Of a stretch of DNA of 64,000 bases, positions 10,882-22,800 are shown in pieces; positions within the stretch are counted from its first letter, which is position 1, and every line of letters begins with the position of its first letter. The notes beneath the pieces are model-generated. The model was not told where the DNA came from, searched no databases, and saw nothing but the letters and a program-made list of their open reading frames with translations. Source of the DNA: Tanytarsus gracilentus (lineage: Eukaryota > Arthropoda > Insecta > Diptera > Chironomidae); contig JAXRKN010000043.1 in assembly GCA_038502055.1 (NCBI GenBank), forward strand, positions 2,356,001 through 2,420,000, in the 5' to 3' direction. Both the position numbers and the translations under genes were made by a program.

Positions 10882-13800
10882 GTGAGTTGAGAAAAAAAAT
10901 TTAAATTTTTCGGGAAAATCAAAGAAAATATTGAAGGTTCAAATCCTAAAAATTTAAAGAAAAAATTTCAACTCTAAATCTGAATTTTTTTAATTTCTAA
11001 AACTTTTTTAAAAACTCTCTAACTTAAGTCATTAACCTCAACATTATTTTTGCTCTCAAGCAATCTGAAATTCCGCCTCCATCTTTTCATCGTCTGAAGT
11101 TGATGTGCAACCAGAGATATTAAAAATTTCTCAAGACAAAAACTCTACAAACATTTGTGAGACAGATTTGAAAATGATAATTTCTAGGTAGAGATTAAGT
11201 CATGATGGGGTTTGACATTTACTCGTTTGACAATTATTCGGGTGGTAAATTTTATAGGAAAAAGTCATGATGACTGTCGGAGAGGAAGAACGTGAGGTTT
11301 ATGAAACGTTAAAGGGCTATTAGCAATTCATAAAACAGCAGGAAAGAAAGAGCTGAAAGTAATAAAAAAAGGAAATGGCTGAAAAGACAATGAGTGGACA
11401 CTAAGACAGAAAAATTTCATATTTATAGAAAAATATTTTAAATTTTTAAGCAATTTCAATAAAAAATTATTTTCCACTCCTTGATTTTTCTCTCAATCAC
11501 CGCCCATCTTGATATTAAACCAAAACCGCCTCGCCGCAAGAAGAAAAATCAATTTTCCTTTTATTGACTTTTAATGTGCCATTGAAGGCATCACCAACCA
11601 CGAAAGATTTGATGGAGGTGTGCTCGCTCTATCGCGAAACTCTAAAATGCCCAACATCATTTTTCATTCCATCTTTTTTGTCTCAAAAAAGCTCGCGGCA
11701 TGCTTCAATATTTTCATCTCTCAGTTGATTTGACGCGCACATAAAGAAAACTTTTTGTCTGGCGTTAAGTTACTCGGAAGTGTGGAGAAAAGTCTTTGCT
11801 ACTGAATCTTTTAGGATTGCATTCAGTCATGTGGGAATTTTTGATTTGGATAAAAAATTGATTTTGCATGTTAAAATTTTAAATTCATTAAAAAAATTAA
11901 CATCAATTGAAGTAAATTTTTAAATTTTTACGATTCGATCCTAAATTTTATTTTTTAATAATTTTCAACAAATAAACTTTAAACCCACAAAATCCAATTA
12001 ACTGATTTTATCATTCGCAAAGCATATTCTCAAATTCACATATATCATCGTCGTCATGGAATCATGTACGTGTGTGTGCAGCCTTCATATATTTCATGTT
12101 AAACAAAATGCACATTAAAGCGAGTTCGAGGGAGGTTAAAAAGAGCAAGCACGAATTTCCATCAGGAAACCGCCACAAAAGAAATGAGACTCTACAAGAT
12201 GGTAGATGAGGTTTTTGAGGAAACTGATTACATTTTTATAAATATTTCATGCTGTGTACATTTCGCATTCGGATGTAATTTATTTAAGACTGAGTCTCTT
12301 ACTCTTTTTTTTGCGTCGCTCGTGTTTAAGAAGACAAAAGGGAAATTTCATTTTTACACGTTGAATGAAGATAAAGATTGAAACCACTGATGTTAATTTA
12401 AGAGCAAATAAAGGGAAAGAAAAACAGTAAATTTTGGGATCGTCAAGTTTTGACACAAAAAAATTTAACAGTTTTTTTTATTTTAAAATAATCATTTGAA
12501 AGTTAAATGATGAAAAATTAGTCATCTTTCAGCCATTCCCCTCTAGATTAAATCTTGCACGATTTTCTTCCGTCGAGACTTAAAGACACTTCATTGCGCA
12601 TTAAGTACACACACTTTAATCTTTTCCGTTAGCGACAGACAAGAACTAAAGCATTTCTTTTCTTTTTTCTTCTTCTTTGACAAAAAAAACCCTAAAGGTG
12701 ACATTAAGCTTCCCCACACACACCCACTCGGAAGTTGTGGCGCAACGAGGCGAGAAAATCGATGTAAAAAAATCTTGTTTGTTTTTCGCTTGATCTCAAA
12801 TGCAAATTTACTACAAGCTGCTGTGGGGCGTGTGAGAAAGAATTTCGCAAGAAATCTCAAGGCGAACCGATTCATTCTTTTTTGCCTGGTAATGACAGTC
12901 TCCCATGAGTGTGCGAGTGTGTTTACACAGCTGCACATGTAGAAATTCGGTTGAAAGAAAATTCGAAGAAAAAGCTTGAAAAGAATATTTATTTTCCTGA
13001 TTTTTAGTGGAATAATTGGATCACCAGGCAGCAACGAAAAAAACCTCATCGATGGTAATTGAACGCAAAAAGCTTTTCCATGTTTTCGAGTCCGTAAATC
13101 CTCTTAGGCTTGTCAAGTGCCGATATATAGATAAACAAAAATGGGTACGATGGCAAAAGTCGGTGGTGAAATGTCTCAAGAGAATAATCAAGTTGCAATT
13201 GTTGGATTAAGCGTGGAGCCGGATATTAGAATTTCTTGGTAGATGCTGAAAATATGTTGCATAAGCTTAAGGGGAAATTTTTATTCATTTTGTTCTCTGT
13301 AAATTATTTAAATAATCTTTAATTAAAAATCAAGTTCATCCAACCTTTAAATTGTGTCCTTAAAGCTCTCACAAAGTTCTCATATAAAAGCTCCTAAATC
13401 TCAATCAATTTTCTTTCAGCTTTCTCCTAACCCGCTTAAACAAAAAAAACTTTTTTCTTCTTCTTTTTCCAATGACTTTTCACCTCAATCAACTTGAGGT
13501 CTTTCTCTTTGTCTTGAAGTGATTTTTCTATACCCGAAAAAAACAGAAACTTGAAAAATTCTTCTCGTCTGCCTTTGTGAATTTTAAATGTTTAGCCGGA
13601 AAATGCTAAAGTTTGTAAATATTCACATTTCTTTCCACATTTAGAGCATAAAAACTTTCTTTTCAACTGAATTATTCTCTTTTAGGGGTTGAAGAAGAAT
13701 TTTATCATAGTTTTTTTTCGGGTGGTATTCTTTTGAGGCCATGAGAAAAAAATATCCTTGAAACTGGAATTTGGGTGAAAATTAAGTTTTCATAATAAAT

Positions 13801-16800
13801 TTTCTGTGAGTAACGAGAGTTGTAAAATTATGTTGATGGTAACTCTGCTCATTAATTCTTAGTGATTGAGGAAACTAATTAAAAAGTCATGAAAACTCTT
13901 CAAGTTGAATTTTAAATTATTTTTTGATGTTTTTCTATTTAAACTTCAATTGATGAAAGTTGAAAAGTTTTTAAAGTGGAAGCTTTTAAACTTGAACTTG
14001 AAAGCTTAGTTAAAAATTAAAAGCTTTCAATAAAAAACATCGTAAATCATATAAAAAATTCACTTAATCTTAATGAAGCATCGAGATCATTTTTATAACC
14101 TCGACAATTCAAGTTCAATGCATTTTCACATTTTTCATCCTCGGAACTTTGAAAGTTCCCTCGAGATGTGTTTATCTTCTCGTTCCTTTCCCTTCCCTCA
14201 CTGTTCACTCTCGATAAACAACCAATGAATAAAAGCTATAAAAAAACTTTCTTCAATGTTTATCATCCCGGAGCGGGAACGAGCGATAATATCGTGAGAA
14301 TTTCCTACACAAAAAAATCGCAGCATCATTCAGCGATGACAATGAAAAGTAAATGAAATTAAATTAACAACCATCGATTTTATTTTTATCGCTTTTCACT
14401 GAGTTTGGTGTTTTGGCGTTTTAAAAACAATCTGCGAGACTCGAAAAGTCTTTCGGCTCCCAGCGGGGCGGAGGATGAAATAAAAGCAATTTTTATTTTC
14501 CCACAGTTAAAAAGTTAAAAGCAAATTTTTTTATTGCAGTTTAAAAAAGTTTTTTCCGAGAGATTTTGTTTGGAAAATTTACAGATTGAAATTATCTTGG
14601 GAAATTTGGATGGCAATAAAAAATCGATTGGTATGAAAATTAGCGAATTGAAAATTTATGGAGAGAATATTATAAATGTGGGAAAAATTTTTAAAATCTT
14701 TTTTGAGAGCTTTTAAATTTTTATTTTGTCAAAAGTTCAAACGAAACTTAAAAAACATTTTCTAAAAAATCGATTTTTAATCTCGGAAAAGCATAAAAAT
14801 CGTTTTTTTTTCTCTCTCTCTCGAATTCAATCTGGGTCAATTTATGCAATACTTCCGAGAGAATTCAATCTGAAGTATCTGCAAACCAACTTTTTGTAAA
14901 TTGTATTTTTAACATTCATGCAATGGCAAATAAAAAAATTTATCCATTTCGATTTCGTTTAAAGCGAAACATGACAATCGTGAAAAAGTTCGTCTTGTGC
15001 TCTTGAATTTCTTAATGCTGCTTGTTCATCATCTCCGTAACGAGATGAAATTTGAAAGGAGAAAAAGCCACAAAAGAAATTGCTGATGTTCAACAACAAT
15101 GTTCGACAAAAGTTTTTACTCGTTTTTTAAACATTGTGAAGTGGAAAGAATTTTCTGCATTGCATTGCAATTGAGAAATTTTTTTTGTCAAAGTTCAATT
15201 TTATTTTATTTTAAAAAGCTCAATTTTAAATTTTAATAAATATTTAAATATTTGCACAATATATTTTCGATCTTAATTTTTTAAAAAAAATTGAAAAAAG
15301 CTTCTTTGATTTTAATGTTTTTAAATTTCAAAAAAGCTTTTTAAAGCTCAATTTTTGGTAAACTTCAAAAAACTATAAACTTTCCATCAAACTTTTGGTT
15401 ATACTCAACTACAACGATAAATTGAAATTTGCTGATGAAAAAACCTTTTTTGACAACGATCCAAAAAAAGAAATTTCGCATCAAACTCGAGCGATGGCAA
15501 TCTGAAAATGATGGTTTTTGTGATGCGATCATTTCAGCATAGCAGTGGCACTCGACAGTGCTTAAAAACTGTGTCCTAGAAAGAGTAAAAAAGGTTGTTC
15601 AGTATTTTTTTGAGGTTATGTTATCTCCATCATATTATAAAGACATGAGCACATACTCGAAAAAGTTTATTGCTCGGTTTTAAACATTTTGATGGCATCC
15701 ATAAAAGTTTCGACTCTCTCGAAAAAAGCCATCGGAGTCGTGTATGTGCGGACTAATTACTTTTACTGCGAGAACATTTAGAGCGAGGAAATTGGGGTTT
15801 TAGAAACGAGCAGAATAAAAATTTCGAAATCTATTTTTGAAATTAAATTTATGAAAAACTAGCAAATGACGAGTCATGACAGGGTTGCTTGAAAATTTTA
15901 ATAAATATTTAAAATTAGTTATAAATCTTTTAAATAAAAATACTAAAAGTTCTCTTTAATTTTTTCTAGAATATTCTCAAGGTAAGACCCTGACAATGAC
16001 GCAGCTCGACTTCCATTTCCGAGATTAAAACCGCAGCACATTATTCACTGTTTGACATTTTTCTCGTGCTGCTGCGAAAATTAAAAAGAAAATAAAAAAG
16101 TCCTGGATGTTCATTAAAAATCGTCCTGCGGTCATTTGTGACATTAATGAAATCTCGGCGAAGTCCATCAAGAAAATTAGAAATGAATGAACTGAGAGAG
16201 AGATTTTTGTGGTTTGATGACCTGAGAGACATCTTTACAAATTTTCATTGTCTCAACAACAATTCCATTAATTCTGTGTTGGATAAAAATGTACAAAAGA
16301 AAATTTCTCTCCACACACTTGGAGACAAAAAAGCACATTTTGCGGGTGACAAGGGTAAAAGTTTTGCTGCTGCTTGTTTTTGGTGAAAAGGAAAGAAATT
16401 TTTTCGAATATTTTTGAATGTCCCGCAGTTAAAGGAATTTCTTTCTCTTTCATGCTGCTCCTTTTTTTATTGTCCACGTCCTTCCGAATGCGAAAACAAG
16501 ATGAAATAAATTTCCATATCTCTAGTCTTTATTTATTATCCGCATGCAATGCACGAACTTTATTTTCAGTATTTTTTTATGTCATGAGTGCAGCGGGGAA
16601 TTTTATTTGTCTATCATCGACTGAATTTTATTTTTTTGTAACGTTTATTGAAAATATTTTTTTGGAAAGCTTTCAAATGTTGAAAAATATTTAACACGTG
16701 TTTAATAAATTTCCTCGATTACATTTTTGGCTTTTACAGCGTCATGTTTAAATATTGTTTAGACCTTAATAAAATTTTATGTTCATTCACCGTTTAAGCT

Positions 16801-19800
16801 TCTCCAAAACTAAATAAATAACTTGATGTGAAATTATTGGAGAAGAAAATTAATTTCTAATCAAGAGAGAGAAATTTAATGCTCGAAGGATTTGCATGAC
16901 GTGTGAGTGTGTGTGGGTTTGAGTCAATTTATTTTTAGTACTCATTAAATATTGAAAGGTCGATTGGAGGGCAAAAAGGTTCATTACAGATCTAATGATG
17001 TGCAATTAAACAAAATCGAGAAAGTTCTAAAAGAATTAAAGATTTTTTTTTTTTGCAATAAAGTTTTAATCAAAAAAATATTTGAGTATCTCTAAAATTT
17101 GCTTACGACCGCACTTCAAAAGCTCTTAAGCTCATTTTTCTGATCATCAGCAAAAAAACAATTTCTTCTTTTTCCTCAACCTTAATTCGCATTAATTCAA
17201 CCCTCACCATATTTTCATTGAGAAATATTTCTCGGCTCTTTACCTTTGAAACGTGAAAATGTGAATGCGAATGAGAGAGAAGAAAATTATTATGATTATA
17301 TTTTCATCATTCATTCTTATATCAGTATAAATACGCCATAAATTCGAACGAAAGTAAATCTAATAAATTTCACCGCTCACGTATTTTATGCCGGTAGCAA
17401 AACACACTCTCAATCATGCTTTTGTAATGGGCATTTTTTTTTTTATTAAAAAAAAAATAATACCGGAGGATGATGATGAAGAAAAACAAAAATTTAAAAT
17501 GATTATTATTAAAATTATTACACACGATTAACTCTTCATTTATATCAGTATAAATACGCCATAAATTCGAACGAAAGTAAATCTAATAAATTTCACCGCT
17601 CACGTATTTTATGCCGGTAGCAAAACACACATGCAATGCAATGCTTTTGATCCCAATGGGGTGTGGAAAAAAATTCGGAAGTTCCTGAAATTAATTTTTT
17701 ATTAAATCTAAGGATTTATTTTTATTCAAGGATTAATTTAAATCGAAGGATTTATTTTAAATCCAAGAATTTACTGAAAAAAAGTTTCTCACTGGGTGCA
17801 AAGGAAAATAACAACAATTTGTGTGCGCGAAGCATAGCAACAAGAACTCTCATGAAAGCTGCTTCCGATTCTATCTCTCTCTCACATGCCGTCAGTTATG
17901 CTCTGCGGATTTCATTTGCACACATTAGTGAGCGATGAAAAAAAGGTAGATGAACGAGTCCGACAATGATATGGCTATAATTGGGTGCTACTGCGTGACT
18001 TACCGAAAGTTTTCCTTCCTCCTTTTTACACACACACAATGGACATTACAATTGCTACACTCAAAATGACGAACTTTTTTGTGACGAAAATAAATTGCGC
18101 ACTTTGCAAAAAATTCGTTGACAACGTAATTGAATTATTCGCAAAATTCATCAGCGAATCGCTTGAGGGCAGCAAAAGATTTTCTCTTGCACACTCAAAC
18201 GTCCTTCGCTCGAGTTGTTTGAGTGTAAAATTATTCAGAATAATTTTTTTCTTTACGGTTTTTGTGTTTAGGCATGAAAGGGTGAAAATTCCGAGCAGCG
18301 AAAAATTATTTAGCAGAGTCAGCGGTGCATTTAGGTGTAAATAATTAAATAAAGTTATCAAATTAATGGAAAATCAGCGTTGGGAAAAACGTGACGAATT
18401 AAAGGTCGAAGTTAATTACAAATTTTTTGGTGAAAAATTTTTCTTTGATGTTAAAATATTTTTTAAAAAATTTAACAATTTAACGCGAAAAGCTTTTTAT
18501 CACCACAACAAAACTCAACCCTCCGGTTTATATTGAAATGTTGAAGTTGATTAAAAGGCTTCGAAAATGATTTTCAACATTTTATGCTTCCAAAAAAAAT
18601 ACAAAACAGATTTTATTATTCAGAACAACACAAAAATCTATTTCGCATTGCCTCCGGAGGCTTTTTTCAAATCATTCTTCACTGAGTGGCAAAATAATAT
18701 CAAAATTCCGACAGACGAACGATTTTTAACAGCACAGCAATGGAAATTCAATATTCGACATTTAATAAAAAGTATAAAATAGAATTTTGCTGCTCATATA
18801 TTGCAAAACAACAATGAGTTGCCGAAAAAAAAATAGTTTTTGATTTTTATTCGAGTTTTGACTTTCACATCAAATAAAATAAAATAAAAAATCATCCTCA
18901 GTTATTATTTGTGGATTCACAACAATCAAAAGACGCTCGTCTGAATAATAATCAGAATCTTGAGAGATTGAAAAAAATATATTTTTAGATGTGAGGAAGC
19001 TGAGAAGAAAAGTCACAGTGGAATTAAATTTCAATTTCTTCTTTATTCAACTGTCATCTCGTCTAGCTCACAGCTCGACATATTGAAAAATATCATTTTT
19101 GTTTGTCAGACTGAACGAAAGCAATAAATTTTATTCATAGCACAAATATGAATATTGATGAGCTTTTATAAGACTTTTGAGAAAGTTTGTTGAGTGATAA
19201 AATGTTTTGAGGAAAATAATAAGCTTATCTTGAGAGCTTTCGAAAGTTTGTCTTTGTTTTATAAAGAAAATAAATTTTGCAAAGTTTAATCTTTAAATAA
19301 TTTGATCAAAAATTGAAAACAAATCAAAAGCTTTAATTAAGTTATAAAGTTTTCCAAGCTTTTAAAAGCTCATGAGCTTTTGTGAAAACTTTCAAAACTT
19401 ATAAAAATTAATTTTATAAAGCTTTATAAAATTAACATCAATCCTTCAAATCTCAGCATGCCACAAAAAATCTTTTAAATCTCAAAAGATGAAAAATTAC
19501 AAAGTAAAAGTTGGACATTAAGTGAAGGGGGATAAAAAAGACGACATCATCGTTCAAAATCTCATTTTCGTGATCATCTCACACACAACGCAGATATACT
19601 TCACTCATTAATTGTGATTCTTTTCACTCTCTTTCTCTTTTTGTGCTCTGTCACTATCATGTCCGAGAAAAATTTCAGAGTGCGAGATGAAATATGATTC
19701 GTTCCCCGTCATGATAATATTTTATTCACTTCTTCTTCTTCACTTTCAGCAGTGTGAGTTTTGTTTGGAGGCCAAATGACTTTTGTGCTTACCATTCTGA

Positions 19801-22800
19801 TATGATGAATGAAGAGTGAATGAGGAGGAAGGAAAAAATATTGAATAAAACATATTTTGAGGAGTCTTTTTACCGGATGTCCATCGCACTCGCGTCTCAC
19901 ATCAGCTCATCGCTGTCAAAGAACGGAAAAATTAAAATCCCAACAATGATGCTTTGTTCGTGATTACTTATTTTTTTTCGGGCATGAATGGAAGAGTGAT
20001 ATATCGCTTTGTGTTGAAGTAAATGGAAATAAAACTGGATGAGGGATGCGATGATGATGAACATGATAGAGGAATTTTCTTGACAGACGAATTCAAGCAT
20101 AAATAAGTTTTTTTGATAAAGATGATTAAAGTTTAAAGCTTTCGCAAGAGCTTTTGTAAGAGCTTTTCAAAAAGCTTTAAAAATTTTTCATCCTCACAAA
20201 ATTTTTCAGCAAATTTTAAAAAACTTTCAAATCTTCATCGAATCCCTCAAAAAACTCATCCCTCGCTTCATCAAATTTAACAACCACCAAAATGTTCGTG
20301 AGAATATTCTTACACGAGCAAAAACGAATTTCATAAAAAATTTCATGGCGTGCACAACTGACATCGTCGACATGAAGTTATAAATTTTTCAAGCTCACGG
20401 CTAAAGGAAAATTTTTATGCGTCTCAACTTTACAATAACTCAGAACAGAATGAGATGTGCTGGAATACTTTTTTAAGCAAGTTGAGCGATGACGAAACTC
20501 TGATGGTGCCATCGAAGAGACAGAGAAAGTTTTTTGTTCTTTTTTACGAGTGAACTTAATTTGCTTTTCATGCAATAATTAAGCGAAATTTGTGTGAAGA
20601 AAAAAAATTAAATTTGGTATGTAAAAAGCTCTTTTCTCTCAATATTAAGATATTTCAATGCTACTGCTGCTGCTGATAGCGTGGTGAATGCCAAATTGGC
20701 ATAACAGCGTAATTGAATTTCCTTTAAGAAACAAAACTTTTTCTTGTGTGTTTATTTTAGCTGAGAATGTTTTATGTGAGCTCCATGACAAGAAAGGAAA
20801 ATTTATGGTGCAAAAAAATATTCGAAACATTAAATGTTTGCGACTTGAGATAATAATGAAGTAGATCAGTGATTATTTAATCGTGATTTATTAAATTTCA
20901 AAATAATTCATCTAATTTTAGGGATTTAAAATTTTTGGAGCTTTTTTAAACTTACCAAAAAACTTAGTTGAGCTTTTAATAACTTATTAAGCTTAAAATA
21001 TCTAAATAATTTAAAGAGCTTTTAAAGTCGTAAAAAACTTAAAAGAGCTTTTAAAGTTTTAAAAAGCTTAAAAGAGCTTTTAAAGTCTTTTTTGAAGCTT
21101 AAAAGAACTTTTAACGTTTTAAAAGAAGCTTTTAAAAAATTAAATTTTACTTTTATAAAATTAAAAATATTTAAAAAAGCTTTCTTATAATAAACTTATT
21201 CCAATTTAAAGCTCAAAAACCTCTCTTTAAATTGTCTAATAAAATATCGAGCCTCAAACCACAAATTCAACTCTTTCATCTCAATATTTCTCACTCAAAA
21301 AGCTTTCTGAAATTTTCCTTTTATTCACAATTTAATGAAAGCCACACCGAGCGAATATGAGAATACTTTTAATTGAATTTCACACTCCAAATCACATGTT
21401 GAAAAACAAAAAAAGAAAAGTTTCCACATGATAGTCGACGAAGTTCGAGTTTTGTGTGTGAATAATGAATAAAGCACTGCACGCAAATAAAAAAGAAGAG
21501 TCGCAACAAAATCTCAGCACGGTATATGTGAGTAAATATGAATTCGAAATGAGTAGCTAGAGAAATTGATGCTCAGCTGAGTGAGGCAGAGATAATTCAG
21601 TGCAGCATATAAATGAGAGAGAAAAAAATGTTTCAAAACCCACACGTGGGTGTTGCCGCGTAACCCACTTGTAACAGATCAGTGTTTGAAAATCAAGTGC
21701 ATAAAAAATGAGTTTAAGTTAATCCGGACACTTTGGCTGTCCGTGGCAGTCCTGTTCGACCATTCCTCAAAAATCATCTATGTCATTAGATTCCTGGTCC
21801 AATTACGAGTTCAACGATACCCATGAAGTCATAGTTCTGAAAAATGGACATTATGGCTGTCCGTGGCACTACTGGCCGTCCATGATGGACATTTATCAAA
21901 AATCATCAATGCCATTCGATTCCTGGTCCAATCACGAGTTCAACGATACCCATGAAGCCATAGTTCTGAAAAATGGACATTATGGCTGTCCGTGGCACTA
22001 CTGGCCGTCCATGATGGACATTTATCAAAAATCATCAATGCCATTCGATTCCTGGTCCAATTACGAGTTCAACGATACCCATGAAGCCATAGTTCTGAAA
22101 AATGGACATTATGGCTGTCCGTGGCACTACTGGCCGTCCATGATGGACATTCATCAAAAATCATCTATATCAATCGATTCCTGGTCCAATCACGAGTTCA
22201 ACGATACCCATGAAGCCATAGTTCTGAAAAATGGACATTTTGGCTGTCCGTGGCACGACCATAGGTCACGACTCGAAAAATCATGTATGTCAATCGATTC
22301 CTGGTCAAGTTACGAATCAATACCAATCGATTTCTGGTCCAATCACGAGTTCAACGATACCCATGAAGCCATATAAGAGAAAATTTGTATGAAAAATGGA
22401 CGTTATGGCCGTCCATGGCACGACCATAGGTCATGACTCAAAAAATAGTCAGTGCCTGCACATATAGACCCTAAGAGCTACCATCTGGCGAAAACTAGAA
22501 GTCTCTAGCTGGTCCAGGGACCGAGATCTCGCTTGTGCAGACGGACGGACGGACGGACAGACGGACGGACGGACGGACAGACGGACGGACGGACGGAATC
22601 ACGAGCATATAAGCGTTACACCACTTTGTGGGTTACGCTAAAAAAACTTTCTCGCTTTTGTTTAATTTTTAAGTACTTTGTGTTCGCTCCGGGGAGAAAG
22701 AATGAGAGAAAATGAAGAAGAAAAAGTTTTCTGGTGCCTTTAACTTTTTTCTTCCTCGTTGTCACTTAAATGAGATAAAGAGAAAACATTTCGGATAAAT

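Larger units (their letters stand above)
21645..22640 (+). mobile_element. non-autonomous Helentron-like (HINE/DINE-like) element inside dpr intron 1
   Basis: Near the 5' end is GCGTAACCCAC (21658-21668). Its exact inverted copy GTGGGTTACGC (22628-22638) forms the right arm of a terminal hairpin (22613-22638, loop TTT). Between them lie about six units of a 129/120-bp tandem repeat and a GACG/GACA microsatellite. Sub-terminal inverted repeats, a 3' hairpin, an internal tandem repeat and a GTCY-type microsatellite (read on the other strand) are the hallmarks of Helentron-associated elements such as DINE-1 and mini-me. The exact 5' boundary is uncertain. No transposase is present. Confidence 0.7.

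Noticed and set aside
12591..13049. 152-codon minus-strand open frame in dpr intron 1
   Set aside because: Contains a lysine-run low-complexity tract from a poly-T region and no recognisable domain.
21780..22376. 198-codon open frame with a repeated 43-residue unit (SWSNHEFNDTHEAIV ... GCPWHYWPSMMD)
   Set aside because: It is the read-through of a 129-bp tandem DNA repeat inside a mobile element. The same repeat in three other copies has a 120-bp period and contains stops, so coding is not conserved.
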